A stretch of DNA of 64,000 nt from contig JAEZDL010000078.1 of the NCBI GenBank assembly GCA_023418095.1, positions 1 to 64,000 on the forward strand, given 5' to 3'. Under the pieces are notes generated by a model. It saw only the letters and a program-made list of their open reading frames with translations. It had not been told where the DNA came from and did no database searches. This document shows, piece by piece, positions 17,531 through 25,872 of this stretch; position 1 is the stretch's first letter, and each line of letters starts with the position of its first letter. The position numbers and the translations under genes were made by a program. This stretch comes from Bacteroidota bacterium (GTDB lineage Bacteria; Bacteroidota; Bacteroidia; Flavobacteriales_F; PHOS-HE28).

Positions 17531-19194
17531 TGGAAAGTGATCTGCTTCTCGATCCGCTCCTCACCTCGCATTACGACGATCGTTGTCGTACTGCCTTTCT
17601 CGAACATGCTCAGCGCTTTCATGTAGGTCATCATATCGCTCACCTCGATATCTCCAAGCCGGATCACGACATCACCTGCTTTTAGCCCTGCCACGGCGGC
17701 CGGTTTTCCATCGGAAACACCATCGATCCGCATTCCCTTGCCATCGAACATGTAATCGGGTACCACGCCAAGCGTCACCTTGAAGCGCGGTACGGCCTCA
17801 GCGTTCTCCTCCTGCGTTTTTGTGAACGGAAGCTTTCCGCGACCGTCCAGCGCATCCATCAAACCAAGGATGTGCGCCCTCACACGCAACATGCCATCGT
17901 AGTTGATCTTCTCCTCGGTATCGCTCGGCTTATGATAATCAGGATGGGTTCCGGTGAAGTAATGGATCGCGGGCACCTCCTTCAGGTAGAAGCTGGTGTG
18001 ATCGCTGGGACCGATCCCACTTGTGTTCTTCTTCACGTTCAGATCGCCCGCGGTGATGCTGTCGATCACACTCCACGCCGGCGAAGTGCCGACCCCGTTG
18101 ATACCGAGATTGTGAGTACTGTCCAATCGGCCGACCATGTCCATGTTGATCATGTAGTTCAACTTCTCGATCGGGATCGTGGGATCTTTTGTCCAGTGGT
18201 TCGATCCAAAAAGACCTTTCTCCTCTCCGCTGAAGGCGATGAAGAGATGATCGTTGGCTTTCACCGATGAAGCTTGAAGATCGCGAGCCAGCTGCAGCAT
18301 CACCGCAACACCGCTCGCGTTGTCATCTGCACCATGATGGATCGCCTTTTCGCCGCGGTGCAACGAGCCATCATCGCCCCAGCCGAGGTGATCGAAATGC
18401 GCACCGATAACGATCACGTTCTCACCAGGCCCATCGATCATTGCGGCCACATTGTACGCGGTACGCTGTTCGCGGAGGATATCCACGTTCAACACACATG
18501 GATTTCCGTCCGCAAGAAGTTCCTGATGAAGTTCGCCCATCAGAAAGATGACCGGGATCGAAAGCGGAACTCCTTGGGCTGAAAGCCGATCGGATGGTGC
18601 TGGCGCTGCCGGATCGTCGTTGTAGAAGAGCACGGCTGATGCACCCACGGCCGCAGCTTTTTCTGCGCGTGAACGAAGATCATGATGTGCGAGGAACTTG
18701 CTGTGCGGATGAATGCCATCCGGCGAACTGATCGAGATCGCCGCGATCTTTCCTTTCAGATCCACATCCTTCAGATCATCGTGTTGCAGATCCGGAGCCT
18801 GGATGCCGTAACCAATCCGCTGGATCTTGCCACGCGCCAACCCACTGCCGGATGAAGAGATCGGATGGAATTCCTCGCCGAGCTTCAGCTTCTTCCGTCC
18901 GAGCTGCAATTCGGTCGCGGGGCGCACGATCGGCTGCGCGTTGAACGTGAACGGTTGCCGATAACTTCCGTCCGTGCCTGCGGGTTTCGCCCCCAATGTC
19001 CGGAACGCTGCAGCGATGTGATCGGCGGCGAGCTTTTCTCCTTCAGTGCCGGCCTCACGACCCTCCAATTCCGCGCTGGCGAGATAGCGCACATCGGCCT
19101 GCATCCTTTGCAGCGCAAGCGTATCAGGTTCTTGTGCGCAGAGAGCGATCGGTAATAAAAGGCCCAGGATCGGAGCAGAACTGTTCGCATTCAT
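17527..19194 (-). CDS. Exported M28 zinc aminopeptidase with PA and PDZ domains
   Basis: A 555-residue exported peptidase: signal peptide (SSAPILGLLLPIALCAQ), PA-like insert (about 130-240), M28 catalytic domain (about 250-440) and a C-terminal PDZ domain (about 465-550, VSDGKPAAVAGLKAGDVVIRLG). The di-zinc ligands can be seen: His/Asp in IGAHFDHLGWGDDG, Asp in GADDNASGV, Glu-Glu in FSGEEKGLFG, Asp in MVGRLDST and His in YFTGTHPDYHKPSDT. It probably removes N-terminal residues from peptides in the periplasm or outside. It overlaps gpsA by 4 bases. A TATCTTCG box lies 7 bases before its start. Confidence 0.9.
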   Translation of the reverse strand: MNANSSAPILGLLLPIALCAQEPDTLALQRMQADVRYLASAELEGREAGTEGEKLAADHIAAAFRTLGAKPAGTDGSYRQPFTFNAQPIVRPATELQLGRKKLKLGEEFHPISSSGSGLARGKIQRIGYGIQAPDLQHDDLKDVDLKGKIAAISISSPDGIHPHSKFLAHHDLRSRAEKAAAVGASAVLFYNDDPAAPAPSDRLSAQGVPLSIPVIFLMGELHQELLADGNPCVLNVDILREQRTAYNVAAMIDGPGENVIVIGAHFDHLGWGDDGSLHRGEKAIHHGADDNASGVAVMLQLARDLQASSVKANDHLFIAFSGEEKGLFGSNHWTKDPTIPIEKLNYMINMDMVGRLDSTHNLGINGVGTSPAWSVIDSITAGDLNVKKNTSGIGPSDHTSFYLKEVPAIHYFTGTHPDYHKPSDTEEKINYDGMLRVRAHILGLMDALDGRGKLPFTKTQEENAEAVPRFKVTLGVVPDYMFDGKGMRIDGVSDGKPAAVAGLKAGDVVIRLGDIEVSDMMTYMKALSMFEKGSTTTIVVMRGEERIEKQITFQ

Positions 19195-19201
19195 TGTGCC
19201 G

Positions 19202-19209
19202 CGAAGATA
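19202..19209 (-). promoter_or_regulatory. Promoter -7 box of the M28 peptidase-gpsA operon
   Basis: TATCTTCG on the minus strand, one mismatch to TAnnTTTG, 7 bases before the ATG at 19194. A TTTG lies 16 bases upstream as possible -33. The very short distance implies a nearly leaderless mRNA. Confidence 0.45.
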
Positions 19210-19259
19210 CCAAGGTGGCCGATCGCAAATTTTTCAGCTCCCGTTGCGAACTTCACTGA

Positions 19260-19487
19260 ATGAAAAGTGTGCTTGTCGCCCTGGCCGGGATCATTTCATT
19301 GATCTATCTGCTGAATCCGACGCTCGGGATCTTCGAATTGCTTCCGGACAATCTGCCGATCATCGGGAATCTTGATGAAGCCACGGCGATGATGGTGCTT
19401 CTCGCCGCACTCCGGTATTTCGGGCTGGACCTTACGCGCTTTTTCAAGCGATCCAATACGATCGACTTCGGCAAGTACGATCGTTGA
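19260..19487 (+). CDS. Small membrane protein, DUF1232-like
   Basis: A 75-residue protein with two hydrophobic segments and the motif LLPDNLPIIGNLDEATAMMVLLAAL, which resembles the IPDxIPxxGxxDD core of the YkvA/DUF1232 family. The family's role is unknown. It ends one base before the lysS stop and converges with it. The gene has normal base composition for the region. Confidence 0.65.
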   Translation: MKSVLVALAGIISLIYLLNPTLGIFELLPDNLPIIGNLDEATAMMVLLAALRYFGLDLTRFFKRSNTIDFGKYDR

Positions 19488-21050
19488 TCACTGCTCGAAT
19501 TTCTCCGGCCGCATCTGCGGGAAGAGAAGAACTTCCTGTATCGCGGGATTATCCGTGAGCAGCATCACCAGCCGATCCATCCCGATACCGATCCCCGATG
19601 TGGGCGGCATGCCGTATTCCAAGGCGCGCAGGAAATCCTGATCGATGAACATCGCTTCATCGTCGCCACGTTCCTGCAGCTTCAGTTGTTCCTCAAAACG
19701 TTCGCGTTGATCGATCGGATCGTTCAATTCACTGTACGCGTTCGCGACTTCGAAACCAGCGATGAAAAGCTCGAACCTTTCTGTAAGCCTTTGATCTTCC
19801 CGATGCTTCTTGCAGAGCGGGCTCATTTCGGTGGGAAAATCGATCACGAAGGTCGGCTGGATCAATTCAGGCTGCACCAGTTCACTGAACAGCTCATCGA
19901 TCAGCTTGCCTTTTCCCATCGCAGCTGTGATCGGGATCTGGTGCTTCAGGCAAAGCTCACCCAACGCGCGTTCATCCATTTCCATCACATCAACTCCGGT
20001 CTTCTCCTTGATGGCACCGATCATGCTGATCCGCTTGAACGGCGCCTTGAAGCTGATCTCGTGTCCCTGGAATTTCGAGATCGGCGATCCGTTCGCGGCG
20101 GTGGCAACTGAAGTGAATACGCCTTCGATGAAATCCATCATCCACTTGTAATCCTTGTACGCCACGTACAATTCCATTACCGTGAATTCAGGATTGTGCG
20201 TGCGATCCATGCCTTCGTTGCGGAAGTTCCTGCTGAACTCGAACACGCCATCGAATCCACCGACGATCAACCTTTTCAGGTAAAGCTCGTTCGCGATCCG
20301 CAGGTAATACGGAACATCCAGCGCATTATGATGCGTGATGAATGGCCGCGCTGCAGCGCCACCCGGGATCGCCTGTAGCACGGGCGTATCCACCTCGATG
20401 TAACCGGCCTTCTGGAATTCTTGTCGCATCGCGTCGAAGACTCGCGTACGTTTCAGGAAGGTCTCCTTCACCTGCGGATTCACGATCAGGTCCACATAAC
20501 GCATGCGGTAGCGCAATTCCGGATCTGTGAACGCATCATGCACATTGCCTTCTTCGTCGGTCTTCACCACCGGCAATGGCCGCAGTGATTTGGATAAGAC
20601 AGTGAGCTTCTTCACATGAAGCGTGATCTCACCCATGCGCGTCTTGAACACGAATCCTTCCACGCCGATATGGTCACCGAGATGGAGCAGGTGTTTCCAC
20701 ACCTGATCGTACATCGTCTTGTCCTCGCCCGGAGCGATCTCATCCCGCGCGATGTAGATCTGTATGTCGCCGGTATGATCGCGCAACACCGCGAAACTCG
20801 CCTTGCCCATCAGGCGGATGCTCATGATCCGGCCGGCGATCGATACGATCGGCGTGGGTGCTTTTTCCGTTTCGGGCGAGTCGGAAAGCCCCTCGGGATG
20901 TGGCGGAGGATCGGTCCAGGCCTCCTTGATGTCCTTCGCGCTGGAGGTCACCTTGTATCCTTCAGCCGGAAAAGGCTCGATCCCCAGATCGCGTAATTTC
21001 TGCAATGCCTCGCGGCGAATTATTTCCTGATCGGAAAGATGGGTGGACAT
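19488..21050 (-). CDS. lysS: Lysyl-tRNA synthetase, class II
   Basis: Charges tRNA-Lys with lysine. The 520-residue protein has an OB-fold anticodon-binding domain (about 60-180, VSIAGRIMSIRLMGKASFAVL) and a class II catalytic core: motif 1 around YIEVDTPVLQAIPGGAAARPF, motif 2 FEFSRNFRNEGMDRTHNPEFT and motif 3 GIGIGMDRLVMLLTD. Length is typical. A TATCTTCG box lies 22 bases before the start. Confidence 0.97.
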   Translation of the reverse strand: MSTHLSDQEIIRREALQKLRDLGIEPFPAEGYKVTSSAKDIKEAWTDPPPHPEGLSDSPETEKAPTPIVSIAGRIMSIRLMGKASFAVLRDHTGDIQIYIARDEIAPGEDKTMYDQVWKHLLHLGDHIGVEGFVFKTRMGEITLHVKKLTVLSKSLRPLPVVKTDEEGNVHDAFTDPELRYRMRYVDLIVNPQVKETFLKRTRVFDAMRQEFQKAGYIEVDTPVLQAIPGGAAARPFITHHNALDVPYYLRIANELYLKRLIVGGFDGVFEFSRNFRNEGMDRTHNPEFTVMELYVAYKDYKWMMDFIEGVFTSVATAANGSPISKFQGHEISFKAPFKRISMIGAIKEKTGVDVMEMDERALGELCLKHQIPITAAMGKGKLIDELFSELVQPELIQPTFVIDFPTEMSPLCKKHREDQRLTERFELFIAGFEVANAYSELNDPIDQRERFEEQLKLQERGDDEAMFIDQDFLRALEYGMPPTSGIGIGMDRLVMLLTDNPAIQEVLLFPQMRPEKFEQ

Positions 21051-21072
21051 GTACGATCCTTGAAAAGAGTGG

Positions 21073-21080
21073 CGAAGATA
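21073..21080 (-). promoter_or_regulatory. Promoter -7 box of lysS
   Basis: TATCTTCG on the minus strand, one mismatch to TAnnTTTG, 22 bases before the lysS ATG. The same octamer at the same distance precedes scoA (42556-42563). Confidence 0.45.
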
Positions 21081-21128
21081 CTTTCGTTCGATCGGCCGAA
21101 CCGTTTTCCTTTCGCCTACGCACCACCC

Positions 21129-21136
21129 TAATTTTG
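21129..21136 (+). promoter_or_regulatory. Promoter -7 box of the sugar-phosphate isomerase gene
   Basis: TAATTTTG, a perfect match to TAnnTTTG, 20 bases before the ATG at 21157. No -33 TTG was found. Confidence 0.5.
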
Positions 21137-21156
21137 CTCCCCCACACTTTCAAGTA

Positions 21157-22143
21157 ATGAAACAACTTATCGAATCTTTTCCGCGGCAACTGAAGGAAGC
21201 GCTCGAGATCGGACGCAAGGCACAATTGAAGGCTCCCGGCGGACCTTATTCCAACGTAGTAGTGACGGGCCTGGGCGGAAGCGGGATCGGTGGCAAGATC
21301 GCCGCGCAGCTTGTGCACAAGGAAGCGAAATGCCCGATCGAGACCTACAACAATTATTACCTGCCCGGCTATGTGAACCATAAAAGCCTGGTGATCGCCT
21401 GCAGCTATAGTGGTAACACCGAGGAAACGATCGCCGCGATGGATCAGGCGTTGGGAAAAGGCGCGCGTGTTGTCGTGATCACGAGCGGCGGCGCCATGCT
21501 GGAAACCGCGAAGAGCAAAGGTCTCGATCATATCGTGATCCCCGGTGGAAATCCTCCGCGCACGATGCTCGCTTATTCACTTGTGCAACAATTCTTCGTG
21601 CTGCATCATTTCGGCATCATTGGCGATGGTTTCGAAGGTGCGGTAAAGACCGCCGCAGCGATGCTCGAAGATGAAAAGGAGGCGATCAAAAAAGCCGCCA
21701 AGAAACTTACCGAAAAGCTGGTGGGCAAGCGGTTGGTGATCTACAGCGAAGCGAATACGGAAGCAGTTGCGATCCGTTTCCGGCAGCAGGTGAACGAGAA
21801 CAGCAAGGAGTTGTGCTGGCACCACGCGATCCCCGAGATGAACCACAACGAACTCGTGGGCTGGGCCGGTGGAAAGGAAGATATCGCCGTGGTGATCTTC
21901 CGCCACAAAGAGGATCACGAGCGCACGCAGATGCGGATGGAGATCAACAAAGGGATCTTCCAGAAATACACCCCACATATCCACGAGATCTGGAGCAAGG
22001 GAGATACAGCATTCGCGCGCCAATTGTACCTGATCAACCTCGGCGATTGGATCAGCCTCTATTGGGCCGAAGCCAAGGAAGTGGACCCCACGGAGATCGA
22101 AGTGATCAACATGTTGAAGGGGAAGCTGGCGGAGGTGAAGTAG
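21157..22143 (+). CDS. Bifunctional phosphoglucose/phosphomannose isomerase-type SIS protein
   Basis: A 328-residue protein with two SIS (sugar isomerase) domains. The first has NVVVTGLGGSGIGGKIAAQL and LVIACSYSGNTEETIAAMDQ, the phosphate-binding SxSGxTxE motif. The second has the PGI/PMI C-terminal part (RFRQQVNENSKELCWHHAIPEMNHNELVGW), where Glu and His are expected catalytic residues. It should interconvert glucose 6-phosphate, mannose 6-phosphate and fructose 6-phosphate, feeding nucleotide sugars for the surface glycans made in this region. Length is normal. Confidence 0.88.
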   Translation: MKQLIESFPRQLKEALEIGRKAQLKAPGGPYSNVVVTGLGGSGIGGKIAAQLVHKEAKCPIETYNNYYLPGYVNHKSLVIACSYSGNTEETIAAMDQALGKGARVVVITSGGAMLETAKSKGLDHIVIPGGNPPRTMLAYSLVQQFFVLHHFGIIGDGFEGAVKTAAAMLEDEKEAIKKAAKKLTEKLVGKRLVIYSEANTEAVAIRFRQQVNENSKELCWHHAIPEMNHNELVGWAGGKEDIAVVIFRHKEDHERTQMRMEINKGIFQKYTPHIHEIWSKGDTAFARQLYLINLGDWISLYWAEAKEVDPTEIEVINMLKGKLAEVK

Positions 22144-22144
22144 A

Positions 22145-22258
22145 GCAAGGACCGCAAAGGCGCAAAGACCGCAAAGGGACGATGAGCGAAAGGTGAACTA
22201 AAGCAAGGAACCGCAAAGGCGCGCAGGGCGCAAAGGGACGATGAGCGAGAATGAGCTA
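22145..22258 (+). repeat. Tandem imperfect 58-base repeat that includes the GxxExxY start codon
   Basis: Two head-to-tail copies (22145-22200 and 22203-22258) share gcaagg-accgcaaaggcg, a middle gcaaagggacgatgagcga and a final gcta or acta. The second copy supplies the ATG of the GxxExxY gene. The first supplies a mini-frame ATG AGC GAA AGG TGA. The cores accgcaaaggcg (22151-22162 and 22210-22221) recur inverted at 22646-22657. Confidence 0.75.
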
Positions 22259-22627
22259 TCGCATCTCATTATTGGCCGCGCAATTGAAGTCCATCGCGAA
22301 CTCGGACCTGGGCTGCTTGAAAGCATTTACCAGCATTGCCTCGCGTTTGAATTGATCGAAGCAGGATTGAATATCAGGGTACAACATCCTCTGCCTGTCA
22401 ATTACAAGGGTCAACCGATGGATCTAGGATTTCGCTTGGATATCTGGGTTGATCATAAGGTCGTTGTTGAGGTGAAGGCGGTCGACGCTTTGCATGATGT
22501 TCATCTCGCGCAAGTGCTTACATACCTGAAATTGGTGAACAAAAAACTTGGCCTGCTGATCAACTTCAACGTACCCCGTCTCAGGGATGGTGTGAAAAGG
22601 ATCGTTCTCGGTCTGCCGGAAGCGTAA
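22241..22627 (+). CDS. GxxExxY protein (PDDEXK_3 nuclease-fold family)
   Basis: A 128-residue protein with the family motif GPGLLESIYQ (about 22-31) and a restriction-endonuclease-like core: LDIWVDHKVVVEVKAVDAL gives the D...ExK pattern, followed by QVLTYLKLVNKKLGLLINF. The biological role of the family is not known. It is typically found as scattered solitary genes framed by short accgcaaag-type repeats, as here. Its GATC density (5 in about 390 bases) is roughly a third of that in lipB next to it, which fits separate origin. The start is inside the second copy of a tandem repeat. Confidence 0.85.
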   Translation: MSENELSHLIIGRAIEVHRELGPGLLESIYQHCLAFELIEAGLNIRVQHPLPVNYKGQPMDLGFRLDIWVDHKVVVEVKAVDALHDVHLAQVLTYLKLVNKKLGLLINFNVPRLRDGVKRIVLGLPEA

Positions 22628-22645
22628 ACAGCTCTGCGTTCTTAG

Positions 22646-22680
22646 CGTCTTTGCGGTGTTCATTCCCGAACTTTGCGTCT
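22646..22680 (-). repeat. Inverted repeat copies downstream of the GxxExxY gene
   Basis: cgtctttgcggt (22646-22657) is the reverse complement of accgcaaagacg, matching 11 of 12 bases of the left-hand cores. A second partial copy, ctttgcgtct, is at 22671-22680, just before lipB. Together with the left repeats they frame the gene in inverted orientation. Confidence 0.6.
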
Positions 22681-22684
22681 CTCC

Positions 22685-23389
22685 ATGCGTAAAGTGCATT
22701 TCCAGGACCTTGGGCTGATCGACTATTCACAAGCGTGGGATCTGCAGAAGGATCTTTTCCAGAAGACGATCGATCGGAAGATCGCGAACCGATCCCTGCC
22801 GGAAGATCAGCAGGTCCAGACCGAGGATCATCTTCTCTTCTGCGAGCATCCGCATGTCTACACCCTTGGCAAGAGCGGGAAACAGCAACACCTATTGCTC
22901 AACGAAGAGGGGCTGAAGCAGAAGGGTGTGCAGTTCTTCCCGATCGATCGCGGCGGCGACATAACCTACCATGGACCAGGGCAGATCGTGGGTTATCCGA
23001 TCTTCGATCTCGATCATCATTTCACAGACATCCACCGTTTTCTCCGAACCTTGGAGGAAGCCGTGATCGGCACACTCGAAGCCTACCAGATCAAAGCGGG
23101 CCGGATCGATGGCCTAACCGGCGTCTGGCTCGATCCGGAAGACCCGATCAAAGCAAGAAAGATCTGTGCATTCGGCATCCGCGCGAGCCGTTGGGTAACG
23201 ATGCATGGCTTCGCATTCAACGTGAACACGGATCTTTCATACTTCGAGAACATCGTTCCCTGCGGCATCGCGGACAAGGGCGTTACCTGCATGGCAAAGG
23301 AACTTGGCGGCCTGCTGGACATGGATGAAGTGAAGAAAAGACTGAAGCTTGAACTGGCGGATCTGTTCGATGTGGAGATGATCGGCTGA
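22685..23389 (+). CDS. lipB: Lipoyl(octanoyl) transferase
   Basis: Moves octanoate from acyl carrier protein to the lipoyl domains of 2-oxoacid dehydrogenases. The 234-residue protein has RGGDITYHGPGQIVGYPIF, the Lys site KARKICAFGIRASRWVTMHG and the catalytic Cys region NIVPCGIADKGVTCM. It is complete. The start at 22685 is the ATG; a TTG four codons earlier falls in the repeat. The upstream control region is occupied by the right-hand GxxExxY repeats, so lipB may now be expressed from a changed promoter. Confidence 0.95.
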   Translation: MRKVHFQDLGLIDYSQAWDLQKDLFQKTIDRKIANRSLPEDQQVQTEDHLLFCEHPHVYTLGKSGKQQHLLLNEEGLKQKGVQFFPIDRGGDITYHGPGQIVGYPIFDLDHHFTDIHRFLRTLEEAVIGTLEAYQIKAGRIDGLTGVWLDPEDPIKARKICAFGIRASRWVTMHGFAFNVNTDLSYFENIVPCGIADKGVTCMAKELGGLLDMDEVKKRLKLELADLFDVEMIG

Positions 23390-23475
23390 TCGGCGCACAA
23401 CAGGTTGTTCATCCATCTTGATGACAGATCTGCGATCGTAACGATCACGCATTTACTTCGTTCAACAATTGAAGC

Positions 23476-24672
23476 ATGCGTGCGATCCTGAAATTCCTGC
23501 TTGGCCTGATCCTGCTGATCGGGATATTGATCGTGCTTTCATACATCACCGGCAATGAACACCTGGTGCGCGGCGTGCGCTACACCTACCTGATCGGCCG
23601 CAGCTCGCCCGAGATCGATGATCTTAACTTCTTTCCGTTCGCAACGATCGCCGCTACCGATCCACAGCCGTGGCCGAAGGGATCGCGCTATGGCGAACTT
23701 CAATTGAAGGAAGCGGATGAAAAAAAATTGACCGATCTGTTCAGCGTTGGTTTCCTCGTGATCCAACATGACAGTTTGATCTTCGAGAAGTATTGGAACG
23801 GCTGGGATGAGGACAGCGTGTTGAATTCGTTCAGCGTGGCTAAGAGCTATATCAGTTTGCTTACAGGCATTGCGTTGAAGGAAGGTGTGATAAAGGAGCT
23901 TGATCAGAAGGCCGGTGAGTTCCTCCCGGAATTCGCAGATGGGTGCCGATCGAAGATCATGCTGGAACACCTGCTGACCATGAGCAGCGGCATGGATTGG
24001 AGCGAGAGCGGCGCCGATCCGTTCAGCGATAATGCGAAAGGATATTACGGGCGCAATGTGCGCGAATTGAGTTTCGATCAACCGTGCCGCACTGATCCGG
24101 GGATCGAATTCGATTATACCAGCGGCACCACGCAGATCATGGCCGAAGTGCTGGAAGCCGCATACAACGCGGATCTGGATCAGCTTGTACAGGAAAAGAT
24201 CTGGAACAAACTCGGCGCTGAAACAACGGCGTACTGGGGAAAAGATCGCGCGGATGGTGATCTGAAAGCCTTCTGCTGTCTTTATGCATCGAGTCGCGAT
24301 TTCGCGCGGATCGGCCAGCTATATCTGGACAGCGGCAAATGGAAAGGCGAAGAGATCATTCCGATCGATTTCTGGAAAAGCTCGATCACGGCTGCAGATC
24401 TGCTCGATCAAGGAAGACCGAACGATCGGTACGGATACTTCTGGTGGCTTGCGGAGATCGATGGAAGGCCGATCCATTACGCGCGTGGGATCCATGGCCA
24501 GTATGTGATCGTGATACCGCATGATGATCTGGTGATCGTTCGCACGGGAATGAAGCGCGAAGAGGTGAACCGGGAAGGCCACCCGACCGATGTATTCGAA
24601 TGGATCCGGATCGGGCGTGAACTCGCTGACGGCCGCGCTGGTGGCCCGCATATTGCAGCCGGAACATCATGA
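23476..24672 (+). CDS. Beta-lactamase-fold serine hydrolase (class C-like)
   Basis: A 398-residue protein with an N-terminal hydrophobic signal or anchor (FLLGLILLIGILIVLSYI). The catalytic Ser-x-x-Lys is in FSVAKSYISL (about 117-120). The second motif is YTSGTTQ instead of YxN, and the third is probably HARGIHGQY. Such proteins act as D,D-peptidases, esterases or other amide hydrolases; the substrate cannot be read. The C-terminus overlaps the next gene by ATGA, forming a two-gene unit. Confidence 0.85.
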   Translation: MRAILKFLLGLILLIGILIVLSYITGNEHLVRGVRYTYLIGRSSPEIDDLNFFPFATIAATDPQPWPKGSRYGELQLKEADEKKLTDLFSVGFLVIQHDSLIFEKYWNGWDEDSVLNSFSVAKSYISLLTGIALKEGVIKELDQKAGEFLPEFADGCRSKIMLEHLLTMSSGMDWSESGADPFSDNAKGYYGRNVRELSFDQPCRTDPGIEFDYTSGTTQIMAEVLEAAYNADLDQLVQEKIWNKLGAETTAYWGKDRADGDLKAFCCLYASSRDFARIGQLYLDSGKWKGEEIIPIDFWKSSITAADLLDQGRPNDRYGYFWWLAEIDGRPIHYARGIHGQYVIVIPHDDLVIVRTGMKREEVNREGHPTDVFEWIRIGRELADGRAGGPHIAAGTS

Positions 24673-25076
24673 TACGCGACATTCACGCGCCGAAGGTGGA
24701 AGGAGTGGCGATGGCCGTGGTGCCCGAGCAGGACGAGACCGGTGAGGATGCCTGGTACGTCTACCTGATCAACGAACAGGAGATCGCGCTGGAGAACGTG
24801 CTCGTGCGATCACGCGGATATGGTTCGATCGAAGGTGAAAAGCGTAACACCAGCGAAATGCGCCATTTCCTCGAAGTGCTTGGCCCGAAGAGCTGGGCCA
24901 GGATCGAACGGATCATTGAAGAAGTCTTTCCGCTGAACAACCAATACTGGCTCAGTTACTTCATCGGGAAGGATCTTCACGACAAGAAATACATCTTCCT
25001 TCCGGAAAGTATCCAGGAAGAGAATTTCACCACGCTTCCGCTGATGAACAAACGGGGTGTGATGATCAGCAGCTGA
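24669..25076 (+). CDS. Conserved Bacteroidota protein of unknown function
   Basis: A 135-residue protein: IHAPKVEGVAMAVVPEQ, AWYVYLINEQEIALENVLVR, SRGYGSIEGEKRNTSEMRHF, and an end in LPLMNKRGVMISS. This pattern (YVYLIN, VxSRGY, T-x-x-MRH, RGV at the end) matches a widespread flavobacterial family that is sometimes mislabelled as a phenylalanyl-tRNA synthetase chain. It has no tRNA synthetase motif. No signal peptide. ATGA overlap with the serine hydrolase gene shows coupling. Function unknown. Confidence 0.75.
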   Translation: MIRDIHAPKVEGVAMAVVPEQDETGEDAWYVYLINEQEIALENVLVRSRGYGSIEGEKRNTSEMRHFLEVLGPKSWARIERIIEEVFPLNNQYWLSYFIGKDLHDKKYIFLPESIQEENFTTLPLMNKRGVMISS

Positions 25077-25081
25077 CCGAT

Positions 25082-25138
25082 CACGATCTGGATCGTGCCC
25101 TTGCTACCTTTCCACCGATCACACAAGTAAGTGATCGG
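25082..25138 (+). other. Two short hairpins before the exonuclease gene
   Basis: cacgatc-tg-gatcgtg (25082-25097, 7-bp stem) follows the stop at 25076 and could be a weak terminator. ccgatcac-acaagtaa-gtgatcgg (25115-25138, 8-bp stem, 8-base loop) ends 5 bases before the ATG at 25144 and could hinder initiation. Both contain GATC, which is very common here, so chance is possible. Confidence 0.3.
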
Positions 25139-25143
25139 GAACC

Positions 25144-25872
25144 ATGCGCGCAGAGCAAGTACGAGATATCGGGAAGATCCTTTTCCTGGACATCGAGACC
25201 GTGCCGCAGCATTGGAACTGGGAGGACCTCGATCCGGTCACCGCGCGTCTGTTCAGCGACAAAACGCGTTGGGAACAGGAGCGTACCGAACGATCCGTGC
25301 AACAGATCTATGCCGATCGTGCGGGCATTCTAGCGGAGTTCGGAAAGATCATCTGCATCGGGGCGGCATACATCTCCGCGGATCGGGAGGGATCGCGAAT
25401 GCGGGTCACTTCGTTCCAAGGGGATGATGAACAGCTATTGCTCCAGCAATTCACCGATCTTCTTCAACAGTATTACAATACGGATGAGCACTGGCTTTGC
25501 GGCCATAACATCAAGGAATTCGATCTGCCATACATCGCACGGCGTTGCATCGTGCAGCGCGTGCGTCTGCCCCGTTTGCTCGATAATTCGGGATCGAAAC
25601 CGTGGGAAGTTTGCCACATCGATACCATGTCGCTCTGGTGCTTCGGCGATCGCAAGGCGTTCACTTCACTTTCGTTGCTCGCCCACATACTTGGCGTTCC
25701 CACACCAAAGGATGACATCTCCGGTGCCGATGTGGCACGCGTCTACCACGTCGATCGCGATCTGGACCGGATCGCGATGTATTGTAGAAAGGATGTCATC
25801 GCCACCGCGCAGGTCTATCTGCGTCTAACGGGGCGCGAACCGATCCCTTCGGAACACATCACCACGATCTGA
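25144..25872 (+). CDS. Predicted 3'-5' exonuclease, PolB-like DEDDy
   Basis: A 242-residue RNase H-fold exonuclease. Motif ExoI is ILFLDIETVPQHW, ExoII is CGHNIKEFDLPYIARRC and ExoIII is YCRKDVIATAQVYLR, giving four acidic residues plus a Tyr, the DEDDy pattern. There is no polymerase domain, so it is a free exonuclease, a type common in Bacteroidota. The substrate (DNA end or RNA) is unknown. The stop overlaps the start of the ABC gene (TGATG), so they are translated together. Confidence 0.85.
   Translation: MRAEQVRDIGKILFLDIETVPQHWNWEDLDPVTARLFSDKTRWEQERTERSVQQIYADRAGILAEFGKIICIGAAYISADREGSRMRVTSFQGDDEQLLLQQFTDLLQQYYNTDEHWLCGHNIKEFDLPYIARRCIVQRVRLPRLLDNSGSKPWEVCHIDTMSLWCFGDRKAFTSLSLLAHILGVPTPKDDISGADVARVYHVDRDLDRIAMYCRKDVIATAQVYLRLTGREPIPSEHITTI

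Noticed and set aside
16148..17626. Plus-strand frame of 492 codons
   Set aside because: It is antisense to gpsA and overlaps the GT2 gene; no motif. Long shadow frames are frequent here because of the GATC-rich codon bias.
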